Program-made: the position numbers and the translations under genes
Notes under the pieces: generated by a model
Database searches by the model: none
Told to the model about the DNA's origin: nothing
The model's input: the letters and a program-made list of their open reading frames with translations, nothing else
Assembly: GCA_963775635.1 (NCBI GenBank)
Contig: CAVZJO010000012.1
Span: 62,001 to 126,000, forward strand
Reading direction: 5' to 3'
Source: JALORV01 sp963775635
GTDB lineage: Bacteria; Pseudomonadota; Gammaproteobacteria; Burkholderiales; Burkholderiaceae_F
Length of the DNA stretch: 64,000 nucleotides
Part shown: piece by piece, positions 1 to 9,388 of the stretch
How the letters are laid out: each line of letters begins with the position of its first letter
How positions within the stretch are numbered: position 1 is the first letter of the stretch

Positions 1-688
1 CCGACCGGGTCGATGTCGAAGATCACGCAGTTCACGATGGGTGCGATCGACCGCACCAATCCGGCCAGCAACCTGATTCCGGCGGCGATGACCGCCGAGA
101 TCGCCGCCAACTCGGCCAACCTGCTGTCGGACATCAAGCCTGGCTACATGCTCGGCGGCAAGCCGCGCCAGCAGGCGGTCGGCCACGTGATCGGCATCTT
201 GGCGGGGGCCATCGTGTGCGTGCCGCTGTTCTTCCTGCTGTTCCTGCCGCCGGATGCCAACGGCGTGCGGTCGATCAGCACGATGGTCTCGGACCAGTTC
301 GCGTTCCCGGCCGCGCTGCAGTGGAAGGGCGTGGCGGAGATCATCGCGAAAGGCGTCAGCGCGCTGCCGTATTCGGCAGTCGTCTCGATGATCGTCGCCG
401 CGATCAGTGCGGCCGCGATCGAGATCGCGAAGATCGTCACGCGCGGCCGCTTCGGCGCTGTCGGCGGTGTCGATCGGCCTGGGTGTCGTGCTTGCCGCCC
501 GAAGCGACGCTTGGGCATGTTCGTCGGTGCGCTGGTGTTCTGGCTGATGGGCGAAGCGCCACCCGAATCCCGGAACACGCGGCAACGAATTCTGGGTCGA
601 GGGCCTGGAGCCGATCTGCGCCGGGCTGATTTCGGGATCGGCGCTGGTCGGCATCGGCAACGCGATCGTCAACGTGCTGATGAACTGA
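1..688 (+). pseudogene. OPT-family oligopeptide/metal transporter, C-terminal part, frameshifted
   Basis: This is the 3' end of an integral membrane transporter; the reading frame is already open at base 1, so the 5' part lies outside the window. Hydrophobic segments around 180-260 and 370-430, a motif reading PPEATLGMFVGALVFWLMG and a C-terminus reading FWVEGLEPICAGLISGSALV are typical of the OPT (oligopeptide transporter) superfamily. The conserved protein can only be followed by stepping +1 near 454, 494, 513 and 585, ending at the stop at 686-688. Four +1 steps within about 130 bases look like sequence error rather than decay, but a true pseudogene cannot be excluded. Substrate (peptide or metal chelate) cannot be told from this fragment. 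Confidence 0.7.
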
Positions 689-879
689 GTTTCTGCGCGC
701 GGCAACTGCTGGCACGCCAAGGGTCTTTCGCAATCACGCGGCGCGGGTGTAGAGTCACAAACAGGACTCGCCGGTGCACTATCCTGTGCGGGTACCCGTC
801 GCAAGACGCCGCCGTCGCGCGGCGACCCGCATGGCCCGCTGTGCAGGGCTGCGGCGAACAACCGTTGACGGAGGTGTCC

Positions 880-1221
880 ATGTTTTCGAGCAGAACGGCA
901 TTTGCATTGTCGGTAGCAGCCGTCGCCGGCCTCGCCGGCTGCACGTCGACGGCGCAGTACATGCAGCAGCTCGAACCCCAGGCGATACAGACCGCGGTCA
1001 ATCGCGGCAAGTTCGAGATGAGCTGCCAGGAAGCGACCGGAACGGTGATCTCCAAGGACATGCTGCAGCCGGCGGTGGAGACCGTCCTCTACACCGGCCC
1101 GCAGCGCGCCGAGTACACGATCGGAGTCTCGGGCTGCGGGCAGCGGGCTACCTACCTGGTGATCTGCCCGCTTGACCAGTCGGGTTGCTGGTCCGCGGGC
1201 TCGCGCACCATGATCCGGTGA
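880..1221 (+). CDS. small predicted lipoprotein, function unknown
   Basis: A 113-residue protein with a lipoprotein signal peptide: positive N-terminus, hydrophobic stretch and a lipobox LAGC at about residues 18-21, so it should be acylated on the Cys and membrane anchored. The mature part has four further Cys residues (in SCQE, SGCG, VICP and SGCW), suggesting disulfides in the periplasm. The ATG at 880 is chosen because GGAGG at 870-874 sits 5 bases upstream. The longer in-frame extension upstream belongs to the transporter fragment and is not needed. I recognise no named family. It is followed after 59 bases by the large exported protein, so the two may be co-transcribed. Confidence 0.7.
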   Translation: MFSSRTAFALSVAAVAGLAGCTSTAQYMQQLEPQAIQTAVNRGKFEMSCQEATGTVISKDMLQPAVETVLYTGPQRAEYTIGVSGCGQRATYLVICPLDQSGCWSAGSRTMIR

Positions 1222-1280
1222 TCTCATTGCGGACGCCGGCCGCCGCGGTCCGCGTCCGCCGTTTTCGTGAGGATGTGTCG

Positions 1281-3959
1281 ATGATGACAGTACGTACGTT
1301 TGCAATCGCGATGGCCAGCGCCGCGCTGGTCAGTCTGGGTTGCGCGAACCGCGCAGCCGATAGCCGGTGGCCTGCCGCCGCCGACGCAAGGGTGGGACAG
1401 CACACCGGCCGCCGGGCAGCCGACTGCGCTGGGCCAGGGTCCGATCGTCTACGACTCGAACGCCCCACTGACCGCGCCGCCGAGCGCTGCGCCGGCGGCG
1501 CTTGTGCCGGCGGCCGCCCAGGCAGCGGCTGCGCCGGCGCAACCGGCCGGGCCGGTCGATCCGTGGCCGCGCGATGTCACGCTTCCGAACGCCGACGCGC
1601 TGATTTACCAGCCGCAGATCGATTCGTGGAAGGGCAATGCGCTCAACTGGCGCGTGGCGGTCGCGTTGAGGCCGACCGGCACCAAGGCCGAGACCTTCGG
1701 CGTCGTGTGGGGCACCGCGCGCACCGAGGTCGATCGCGTGACGCGCTCGGTCGCGCTCGAAGACCTGTCGGTGTCGCAGATCAAGTTCCCGACGCTGCCC
1801 GACAATGGCACGCAGTACCTGCCGGGCTGCGCACCGCGCTGAAGAATGCACTGCAGACGATGGCGCTCGACAGCCTCGAAGCGTCGCTTGCCGCATCGCA
1901 GACCGTACAGCCAACGACGCACACGGTACGTAACGATCCGCCGCGCGTCATCGTGTCCTACGGCCCCGCGGTGCTGGTGCCGATCGAGGGCAAGCCGGTC
2001 ATCAAGCCGATGCCCGACTCCCGCTTCGAACGCGTGATCAACACGCAGGCGATGATCGCGCGTACCCGCTTCGACAGCACGTGGTACCTGCATCTGTACG
2101 ACGGCTGGGTCTCGTCCGCATCACTCGAAGGACCATGGACTCGCGCCAGCCGCGCACCGTTCGGACTCGACGACGCGGCCAAGGCGCTCGCCAAGAGCGG
2201 CACGGTCGACCTGCTGGACGGCGGGCCGGGCGCGACGCCCAAGCCGATGCTGGCCAACGGAGTTCCCGCGGTGTACGTCACCGAGACTCCGACCGAACTG
2301 ATCCTCTTCAAGGGTCAGCCGAACCTGGTGCCTATCACCGGCACGCCACTGCTGTGGGCCAGCAACAGCGTGACCGACGTGATCGTCGACACGGGCAACA
2401 ACAACTACTACGTGCTGATGGCGGGTCGCTGGTTCCGCGCACCGGGTCTCAACGGCCCGTGGACCTACGTCGCCAGCAACGCGTTGCCGGCATCGTTCAA
2501 GCAGATTCCGGCCAAGGGGTCGCCGGCCTCGGTGGTGCTGGCCTCGGTGGCCGGAACAGCGCAGGCGCAGGAGGCGGTGATCGCGAATTCGATCCCGCAG
2601 ACGGCGGCGGTGTCGCGCGCGGACGGACCGAAGTTCACGCCGGTATTCGATGGCATACCGCAATGGCAGCCGGTCGGCGGCACGCCGCTGCAGTATGTCG
2701 TCAACTCCAAGGTGCCGGTGATCGAGGTCAACCCGTCGAGTTACTACGCGGTGGCCGGCGGCGTGTGGTTCACGTCGGGCGCGCTGACCGGGCCATGGGT
2801 CATCGCGACCACGGTGCCCGGCGTGATGTATTCGATTCCGGTGTCCTCGCCGCTGCACTACGTCACCTATGTCCACGTGTACGGATACACCGACTCGGCC
2901 GTCTATGTCGGCTACACACCGGGATATCTCGGCACCGTCGTCGACGTCGGCGGCACCGTCGTCTACGGCACTGGATACGCGTACACGCCGTGGATCGGCA
3001 ATGTCTGGTACGCCGCGCCGGTGACCTGGGGCGTCGCCGCGGCACCGGTCTACAACCCGTACGTCGGCTTCACCTTCGGGTTCGCGCTCGGAATGACGGC
3101 GGCCTACTGGGCCGCGCCCTACTGGGGCGGCGCCTACTACCACGCCGGCTACTACGGCTACCCGTGTTGCGGGTCGGCCAGCGCCAACGTGTATCGGAGC
3201 TGGCCGGGCGGTGTTTCGTCCGGAACGCGCACGTACTGGGCCGACAACGGCGGCGCGTTCGGCACGACGGCTGCCGGCAGCTATTCGACGTATCGCGGCA
3301 CGTCGCGGCACCTACAACGCCCAACGCAGCTGGAATCCGTACACAGGACAGGGGGCAGAGGGCTACAACCGCACGTTCAATACGGCCGACCGGAACGACC
3401 GGCTCGGTCAATCGCGATGCGACCTACAACGCCCAAACGGGCCAGCGCACCTACGGATCGAACGTGCAGGCGACCGGCGCCAGCGGAAGCTCGGTCGATC
3501 GCAACGTTTCAGCGACGGCGGGTCCGCAGGGTGTCGGCCGCGACGCGACGACGACGACGTACAACGCCAACACCGGCCAAACCAAGACGTGGAACGACGG
3601 CGTGCCGCAGAACTCGCATGTTGCGGGTTCGGACGGCAACGTCTATCGCAGCGACGCTAGCGGCAACTGGCAGCAGCATTCGGCAAGCGGATGGGGCGCC
3701 GCGTCGGGCAACACCGGGGCGAGTGCCGAGCAGCAGGCGCGCAACACCGGTGCCGATCGCACCAGCAGCTGGGGCGGCGGCGGATGGGATCGATCGGGCG
3801 GCGGCGAACTCGGTGGCGATAGCTGGGGCAGCCGGTTCGGCGGCGGCGCTGGGAGGCTTTGGCGGCGGCAGCGGCAGCTGGGGCAATCGATTCAGCGGTG
3901 GCAGTATGGGCGACCGCTTCGGTGGTGGCGGATTCCGCGGTGGCGGATTCCGCCGCTAG
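1281..3959 (+). pseudogene. large exported Tyr/Gly-rich repeat protein, frameshifted several times
   Basis: The product begins with a lipoprotein-like signal peptide (lipobox SLGC at about residues 18-21) and would be about 890 residues. The centre carries three copies of a module reading roughly YY-x-L-x2-G-x-WF-x-A-x2-L-x-GPW (near 2085-2150, 2405-2475 and 2740-2810). Then come a Tyr/Val-rich membrane-like stretch (2850-3170), TYNAxTGQ repeats (3310-3620) and a Gly/Ser/Trp-rich tail. Continuity requires frame changes near 1345, 1815, 3305, 3395 and 3850; most are +1, and the one near 1815 looks like a lost G. I recall similar proteins being labelled carbohydrate-binding or adhesin-like in databases, but I cannot support a function. 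Surface or cell-envelope location is inferred from the signal and composition. Confidence 0.6.
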
Positions 3960-3983
3960 GCCGGCGCTTCATTCGCGCGCGTC

Positions 3984-4748
3984 ATGAACCTGATGGATCA
4001 GCCGCTGCTGCTGGCTCTGGTCTCGCTTGTCATGCTAGCTGGCTCCGCGGCGTTGGGAGCCGTCGTTGCGCGCCGCCGGCTTGAGTTGCACGCGGCCGAG
4101 CGCGAAGACTTCGGACTGGTGCTGGGAGCAACGCTGACGCTGCTCGGCCTGATCATCGGATTCAGCTTTTCGATGGCGGTGAATCGCTACGAACAGCGCA
4201 AGGGCTACGAGGAAGGTGAAGCCAATGCGATCGGCACCGAGTTCCTGCGCGCCGATCTGCTGCCCGGCGCAGATGCGGCGCGGGTGCGCGCGCTGCTGCT
4301 CGAGTACACCAAGCAGCGCATCGCCTACTTCACGAGCACCGATCGCGACCATATCGACGCGATCAACAGCCGGACCAGCGCGCTGCAAAACGATCTGTGG
4401 ACGGTGGTCAGGTCACACGCGGCCGGCAACCCGAATCCGGTGACGGCGCTGGTGGTCGCCGGGATGAACGACGTGCTGAATGCGCAGAGCTACACGCAGG
4501 CGGCGTGGTGGAACCGCATACCGCGGCCCGCCTGGGTGCTGATGGCCCTCATCGCGATGTGCGCCACCTTCCTCGTCGGCTACTCATCGAAGAACACCCG
4601 CTCGGAACGCGGACTGCTGATGGTGCTCCCGGTGATCGTGTCGGTCGCGTTCTTTCTGATCGCCGACATTGAGAGCCCGCGCGGCGGCTTCATCCGCGTC
4701 GTTCCGCAAAATCTGCTGAGCCTCGAAACGTCGATGCGCGCGCCCTGA
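3984..4748 (+). CDS. bestrophin-like (DUF4239) membrane protein
   Basis: A 254-residue inner-membrane protein with two N-terminal helices (about 7-27 and 44-64), a cytoplasmic helical middle and two C-terminal helices (about 182-200 and 208-228). The stretch EANAIGTEFLRADLL after the second helix is the hallmark of DUF4239, a family often called bestrophin-like; a channel role is suggested by that name but not proven. The gene starts 24 bases after the preceding stop. Its stop codon TGA lies in the loop of a strong hairpin (see terminator), so transcription probably ends here. Length is normal for the family. Confidence 0.75.
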   Translation: MNLMDQPLLLALVSLVMLAGSAALGAVVARRRLELHAAEREDFGLVLGATLTLLGLIIGFSFSMAVNRYEQRKGYEEGEANAIGTEFLRADLLPGADAARVRALLLEYTKQRIAYFTSTDRDHIDAINSRTSALQNDLWTVVRSHAAGNPNPVTALVVAGMNDVLNAQSYTQAAWWNRIPRPAWVLMALIAMCATFLVGYSSKNTRSERGLLMVLPVIVSVAFFLIADIESPRGGFIRVVPQNLLSLETSMRAP

Positions 4749-4767
4749 GGCGCGCGCAGGGCGTTTT
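4735..4767 (+). terminator. rho-independent-like terminator overlapping the DUF4239 gene end
   Basis: A perfect 10-bp stem, 4735-4744 pairing with 4749-4758, encloses a 4-base loop CTGA that contains most of the stop codon. Alternatively CGCCC at 4741-4745 pairs with GGGCG at 4759-4763, directly followed by TTTT at 4764-4767. Either form would terminate the upstream transcript before the UbiH-type gene at 4802. Confidence 0.6.
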
Positions 4768-4801
4768 GCAAGTTCGGATCCCACTTTCCTTCGGCGACAC
4801 G

Positions 4802-5974
4802 ATGAGCGACTCCACCACGTTCGATGTTGCCGTCGCCGGCGCGGGCGTTGCAGGAATGAGCTGCGCGCTCGGCTTCGCGCAACAGGGTTTGCGCGTCGCG
4901 CTGATCGGCCCGCGTGCAGTGGCACGCAGCGCGACTGCGGAAGGTCCGTTCGACGCCCGCATCTATGCCGTCGCGCCGGCGACGGTGACGTTGCTGCAGC
5001 AGATCTCCGTGTGGAATCGCGTCGACGCCGCGCGGACCTGCGCAGTCGAGCGCATGGTCGTGCGCGGCGACCGCGGCGATGCGCTGACCTTCGACGCGTA
5101 CGCGACCGGAGTCGAGCGTCTTGCCACCATCGTCGAGGAGTCCGAGCTGGTGCGGGTGCTCGATGCGGCCTGCGACTTCCAGCCGACGCTGGTCCGATTC
5201 GACGCTGGATTCGATGCGCTGGAAAGCGGCGATCCGTCGATCGTGCGATTGGGTGACGGCACCGAGCTATGCGCGCGGCTGGTGGTCGGCGCCGACGGTG
5301 GCAATTCGTCGGTGCGCGCCGCGGCCGGGATCAATGCCTCGGTGACCGACTACCGCCAGCAGGCGATTGTCTGCAACTTCGGCTGTACGCGTCCGCACCT
5401 GAATACCGCGCGCCAGTGGTTCACCGAGGACGGCGTGATTGCGCTACTGCCGTTGCCGGGTGAACACGTCTCGCTGGTGTGGTCGGCACCGTTCGCGCTG
5501 GCCGCTGAGCTTGGCGCGCTCGATGCCGGCGCTCTTGCTGAGCGTGTCGTCGAAAGCGTCGGTGACGAAGCCGGCGTGCTATCGGCGGCCGGTGCGGTGA
5601 TGAGCTTTCCGCTGCGACTGATCGTCGTCGACCGGCTGATCGCCCCGCGGCTGGCGCTGGTGGGCGACGCGGCGCATGTGGTGCATCCACTCGCGGGCCA
5701 GGGCCTCAATCTCGGACTGCAGGACGTGGCGTCATTGCTCGAAGTGATGCGCGGGCGCGAGGCTTTTCGCGACATCGGCGACGCGGTGCTGTTGCGACGA
5801 TACGAGCGTGACCGTGCCGAGCCGATTGCACTGATGCGGGCGGCCACCGACGGTCTGGCACGACTGTTCGGCATCGACGATCCGCTGGCGCGCTGGATGC
5901 GCAATTCGGGGATGGCGGCTCTCGACAAGCTGGGTCCGCTGAAAAGCCTGCTGATCCGCCAGGCGCTCGGCTGA
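4802..5974 (+). CDS. UbiH/UbiF/COQ6-family FAD-dependent hydroxylase
   Basis: A 390-residue flavoprotein monooxygenase. Residues 13-18 form the GxGxxG dinucleotide motif (AVAGAGVAGM), GADGGNSSVR in the middle is the conserved DG motif, and GDAAHVVHPLAGQGLNLG is the second FAD-binding GD motif of the ubiquinone hydroxylase family. The expected reaction is hydroxylation of a polyprenyl-phenol ring in ubiquinone synthesis at the inner membrane; which ring position cannot be told. The ATG at 4802 is preferred over an in-frame ATG at 4766 because the family motif begins right after it and the extension overlaps the terminator. A dsbC-type gene follows 92 bases downstream. Confidence 0.85.
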   Translation: MSDSTTFDVAVAGAGVAGMSCALGFAQQGLRVALIGPRAVARSATAEGPFDARIYAVAPATVTLLQQISVWNRVDAARTCAVERMVVRGDRGDALTFDAYATGVERLATIVEESELVRVLDAACDFQPTLVRFDAGFDALESGDPSIVRLGDGTELCARLVVGADGGNSSVRAAAGINASVTDYRQQAIVCNFGCTRPHLNTARQWFTEDGVIALLPLPGEHVSLVWSAPFALAAELGALDAGALAERVVESVGDEAGVLSAAGAVMSFPLRLIVVDRLIAPRLALVGDAAHVVHPLAGQGLNLGLQDVASLLEVMRGREAFRDIGDAVLLRRYERDRAEPIALMRAATDGLARLFGIDDPLARWMRNSGMAALDKLGPLKSLLIRQALG

Positions 5975-6066
5975 ACTCGACCGGCGGTTGTCGGTCTGAA
6001 GAGCAGCACGGACGGTGGCCGGTACGGTCTGTACACTGCGCGCCGCTTCGTTTTGGGGAGAAGTTG

Positions 6067-6822
6067 ATGAATCGTTGGTTGCGACCGGTCGCGGTCCCGA
6101 TACTGGCGCTGATTTTCAGCGCTGCGCTCGCGCAGGCGCCAAAAGGCGTGGATGCGCCGAAGTCCGGACCGGCCGGCACCACAGAGGCGCAGGTGGCCCA
6201 GCGTTTCGCCGAGCGCTCGGGCATGAAGCCCGACCAGGTGTTTCGCGGACCGGCAGGCCTGTACGAAGTGCTGGTGCGCGGCGAGCTCTACTACGTCGAC
6301 CCGGCTGTCACCGTCGTGATCATGGGCCGCATGTTCGATCCACGCACGCGCGAGGATCTGACCCAGAAGCGGCTCGATTCAGCGCTGAAGGTGGACTTCA
6401 AGTCGCTGCCCTTTGATCGCGCGGTGAAGACCGTGCGCGGCAACGGCTCGCGCGTGCTGGTGACCTTCGAGGATCCGAATTGCCCGTACTGCAAGCGGTT
6501 GTGGCAAAGCATGGCAGCGCTCAACAACGTCACGATCTACACGTTCCTTTATCCGATCCTGTCGCCCGACTCGCAGGAAAAGAGCAAGGCGATCTGGTGC
6601 TCCAAGGACCGTGCCGCGGCCTGGGACGAGTACATGGTCCAGGGCAAGGCGCCTGCGCCCGCGCCCGCTGACTGCAAGACGCCGCTCGAACAGAATCTGG
6701 CGCTCGGACGCGATTACGGTATCAACGGCACGCCGACCATCATTTTTGCCGATGGCACGCGTGGCGCCGGGGCGATGCCGGTCGAGGCGATCGAGCAGCG
6801 CTTCGCAACGAGCAAGAAGTAG
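6067..6822 (+). CDS. dsbC: DsbC-family thiol:disulfide interchange protein
   Basis: A 251-residue periplasmic protein. It has a cleavable signal peptide (about residues 1-24, ending AQA) and an N-terminal dimerisation domain, then a thioredoxin fold with the active site CPYC at residues 139-142, a second Cys pair (C178 and C203) and the cis-proline loop GTPT. These are the features of DsbC, which isomerises wrong disulfides in exported proteins. GGGGAG at 6055-6060 lies 6 bases before the ATG at 6067. The gene is convergent with mltA, with only 6 bases between the stop codons. Confidence 0.88.
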   Translation: MNRWLRPVAVPILALIFSAALAQAPKGVDAPKSGPAGTTEAQVAQRFAERSGMKPDQVFRGPAGLYEVLVRGELYYVDPAVTVVIMGRMFDPRTREDLTQKRLDSALKVDFKSLPFDRAVKTVRGNGSRVLVTFEDPNCPYCKRLWQSMAALNNVTIYTFLYPILSPDSQEKSKAIWCSKDRAAAWDEYMVQGKAPAPAPADCKTPLEQNLALGRDYGINGTPTIIFADGTRGAGAMPVEAIEQRFATSKK

Positions 6823-6828
6823 CGGAAG

Positions 6829-8091
6829 CTAGCGCCGCAACAGCGCCTCCGGCGCGGTGCCCTTGGGGACCAGCAGCCAGGCGCTGGCCTCGTACTTCTG
6901 GCTGCCGGCGACCGCACCGGCAGTCGGACCGAATCCCCAGAAGAAATCGAAGCGCAACGGACCGCGGATCGCTCCGCCCGTGTCCTGCGCGAGCATCGGG
7001 CGTGTCAGCCCGGCACCTGAGCGAGGATCGGTCGTGCTGACGATGAGCGGCGCGCCGAGTGGAATGTGGCGTGCATCAGCGGCCACTGAATAGCCCGGAG
7101 TCAACGGAACACCCAGCGCGCCGACCGGTCCGGCGGCAGGATCGCCGAGCGGCAATTCGCGAAAGAACACGTAGCTGGGATTCTGATCGAGCAACTGCTT
7201 CGCGCGCTGGGGATTGCGCGCGATCCAGGCCTTGATGCCGGCGAGCGATGTCTGGTCGAGCGTCAGTTCGCCCTGGTCGACCAGCCAGCGGCCGATCGAG
7301 CGATACGGGTGGCCATTTTGATCGCCGTAGCCCAGCCGCACGGTGCTGCCGTCGTCGAACTGCACGCGACCTGAACCCTGGATCTGCAGGAAGAACGCCT
7401 CGACGGGGTCATCTACCCACACCAGCTCGTTGCCGGACAGGACCTCACCGCCGGTAATATCCGCGCGCGACGGATAGGGCACGATGCGGTGACCCTGCAG
7501 CTTGCCGCGCAGGCGCAGATTGGCGAGCTCGGGATGGATCGCCGCGAGGTCGATCACCACGAGGTCGCCGGGTACGCCATACAGCGGCGTCGCATACTTG
7601 TCGCTGCGCGCGCGGCTGCCGCGCAGCAGCGGTTCGTAATAACCGGTCATGAGTCCACTGTCGCGCGTGTCGATGTCACGTTCGCCTTCGACGCGTCGCG
7701 CCAGCAGCCGATAGGCGTCGAACTGCGTCGCGAAGAACGACCGGATGCTGCGCGCATCGCGACTGTTGACCTGCGCGGCCTCTGAACAAGCCGCGCGCCA
7801 CGCATCTCGCTTTGCGAGCGCCGTGCACGATTGCAGGAAGGCGGGCCAGGCGGCGATCCAATCCGCCGCCTGCGTCGACGGTAACATCTCGAAGACGACG
7901 GGCTCGTACACTGCGCGGGTTTCAACAGCGGGTGCTATCGGCGTCGGTGCAGGGCGCGGAGTCGGCGGCGGAGGTGGGGCGGGAGAGGGCGGCACCGGCC
8001 GAACCGCGCAGCCGGCGATGGCGGCGGTCAGCGACGCCGCCCAGAACAGACGACGCACCCCAGCCGCGCCGGTGGAAAGAGAAACCTTCAT
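6829..8091 (-). CDS. mltA: membrane-bound lytic murein transglycosylase A
   Basis: A 420-residue outer-membrane lipoprotein. The signal peptide ends in lipobox IAGC, followed by a Pro-rich linker. The MltA domain (GLMTGYYEPLLRGS) follows, then a C-terminal 3D domain with LAQDTGGAIRGPLRFDFFWG, where the Asp of QDTGGAI corresponds to the catalytic Asp of the family. It cleaves peptidoglycan glycan strands to 1,6-anhydro products. The ATG at 8091 is chosen because the lipoprotein signal begins there; no good ribosome binding site is visible. This start overlaps, in the opposite direction, the ATG of a small predicted membrane protein. Confidence 0.9.
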   Translation of the reverse strand: MKVSLSTGAAGVRRLFWAASLTAAIAGCAVRPVPPSPAPPPPPTPRPAPTPIAPAVETRAVYEPVVFEMLPSTQAADWIAAWPAFLQSCTALAKRDAWRAACSEAAQVNSRDARSIRSFFATQFDAYRLLARRVEGERDIDTRDSGLMTGYYEPLLRGSRARSDKYATPLYGVPGDLVVIDLAAIHPELANLRLRGKLQGHRIVPYPSRADITGGEVLSGNELVWVDDPVEAFFLQIQGSGRVQFDDGSTVRLGYGDQNGHPYRSIGRWLVDQGELTLDQTSLAGIKAWIARNPQRAKQLLDQNPSYVFFRELPLGDPAAGPVGALGVPLTPGYSVAADARHIPLGAPLIVSTTDPRSGAGLTRPMLAQDTGGAIRGPLRFDFFWGFGPTAGAVAGSQKYEASAWLLVPKGTAPEALLRR

Positions 8092-8197
8092 GTGGCTGAT
8101 TCTGCTCGAGGCCGCGCTCGCGCTGGCCGCGCTCGCCTTCATAGTCTGGTGGACGATGTTCCAGAAGCCGCGCCGCAAACGGCCGCCGCCGCGATGA
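8090..8197 (+). CDS. 35-residue predicted single-pass membrane protein
   Basis: An ATG at 8090 opens a 35-codon frame to TGA at 8195-8197. The product is one hydrophobic helix (about residues 2-24, ending VWWTM) followed by a basic tail (KPRRKRPPPR), which places the C-terminus in the cytoplasm. GGAAAGAG lies 8-9 bases upstream. Its start codon shares two bases with the divergently read mltA start, so only one of the two starts may be right. It ends 3 bases before the convergent apaG stop. Function is unknown. Hydrophobicity plus a plausible ribosome binding site argue for a real gene, but GC-rich DNA can produce such frames by chance. Confidence 0.5.
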   Translation: MWLILLEAALALAALAFIVWWTMFQKPRRKRPPPR

Positions 8198-8200
8198 AAC

Positions 8201-8575
8201 TCAATGCAGCGTGCGAGGCATCGACAGCACGAATTCGGGGATCTTCGCCTCGAACGTCGTGCCGTCATCGGCCAGGCAATGGTAGGTCCCGCGCATCGAT
8301 CCCACCGGGGTGGGAAGCGGGCAGCCGCTGGTGTACTCGTACGACTCGCCGGGCTTCAGTACCGGTTGCTCGCCGACGACGCCCTCGCCGCGCACTTCTT
8401 CAACCTGGTTGTTTCCATCCGTGATGATCCAGTGCCGTGACACGAGCTTGGCAGTGCGTTTCCCGGTGTTCCGTATCGTCACGGTGTACGCAAACACGAA
8501 GTGCTCGTCTTCCGGATTCGAGTGTTCTTCGAGGTAGCGCGGCCGAACCTGAACGGAAAACTCGTAAGTGGCCAT
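8201..8575 (-). CDS. apaG: ApaG protein
   Basis: A 124-residue protein that matches ApaG over its full length: an immunoglobulin-like beta-sandwich with VSRHWIITDGNNQVEEVRGEGVVGEQPVLKPGESYEYTSGCPL-type conserved blocks and a closing motif MRGTYHC. ApaG is genetically linked to cobalt/magnesium resistance in enterics, and ApaG domains also occur in eukaryotic F-box proteins; its biochemical role is not settled. The gene is on the minus strand, divergent from rpe, with 108 bases between the starts that probably hold both promoters. Confidence 0.9.
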   Translation of the reverse strand: MATYEFSVQVRPRYLEEHSNPEDEHFVFAYTVTIRNTGKRTAKLVSRHWIITDGNNQVEEVRGEGVVGEQPVLKPGESYEYTSGCPLPTPVGSMRGTYHCLADDGTTFEAKIPEFVLSMPRTLH

Positions 8576-8683
8576 GGCAAGTCGAGCGCCGAGCAGCAGG
8601 CGCGTTGAGTGATGAGATGGCGAAACGACCCTTAGAATAGCCGCGCCGGGACAAGTTTCGGCGCCCCGTCACCTCCTTCGATC

Positions 8684-9388
8684 ATGCCATCCCCCTTTCG
8701 CATCGCGCCAAGCATTCTTTCCGCCGACTTCGCGAAGCTGGGCGAGGAAGTGCGCGCGGTGGCCGCTGCCGGTGCCGACTGGATCCATTTCGACGTCATG
8801 GACAACCATTACGTTCCGAATTTGACGATCGGTCCCTTGGTGTGCGCGGCGATCCGGCCGCACGTCGACGTCCCGATCGACGTGCACCTGATGGTGAAAC
8901 CGGTCGACCGCCTCGTCGGTGACTTTGCGAAGGCCGGTGCCAATATCGTGACCTTCCATCCTGAAGCGTCCGAGCACATCGATCGCACGCTGGCGCTGAT
9001 CCGCGATGCGGGCTGCAAGGCAGGGCTCGTGTTCAATCCCGGCACTCCGCTCGCGTGGATGGACCACGTGATGGACAAGCTCGACGTGGTGCTGCTGATG
9101 TCGGTCAATCCGGGCTTCGGCGGGCAGAAGTTCATCCCGGAGACGCTGCGCAAGCTGCGCGCCGTGCGCGACCGCGTCGATGCGCATCGGCGCGAGACCG
9201 GCCGCGACATCGTCGTCGAGGTCGACGGCGGCGTGAACGAGCAGAACATTCGAAGCATCGCCGAGGCCGGCGCTGATACTTTCGTCGCCGGCAGCGCGGT
9301 GTTCGGAGCCCCCGACGCCGGGGGCGGCTATCGCGGGGTCATCGGCCGACTGCGCGCAGAACTCGACGACCTGGCCCGGGCGGCATGA
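8684..9388 (+). CDS. rpe: ribulose-phosphate 3-epimerase
   Basis: A 234-residue TIM-barrel enzyme that interconverts ribulose 5-phosphate and xylulose 5-phosphate in the pentose phosphate and Calvin pathways. Conserved blocks are SILSADF near the N-terminus, HFDVMDNHYVPNLTIGP with the metal ligands, HLMV, SVNPGFGGQKF and EVDGGV with the catalytic Asp; length is standard. It is the first gene of a tightly packed run: its stop overlaps the gph start as ATGA. The rpe-gph-trpE linkage is common in proteobacteria. Confidence 0.95.
   Translation: MPSPFRIAPSILSADFAKLGEEVRAVAAAGADWIHFDVMDNHYVPNLTIGPLVCAAIRPHVDVPIDVHLMVKPVDRLVGDFAKAGANIVTFHPEASEHIDRTLALIRDAGCKAGLVFNPGTPLAWMDHVMDKLDVVLLMSVNPGFGGQKFIPETLRKLRAVRDRVDAHRRETGRDIVVEVDGGVNEQNIRSIAEAGADTFVAGSAVFGAPDAGGGYRGVIGRLRAELDDLARAA

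Noticed and set aside
8605..8638. TTGAGT and TAGAAT as a promoter for rpe
   Set aside because: The spacer between the two boxes is 22 bases, too long for a standard sigma-70 promoter.
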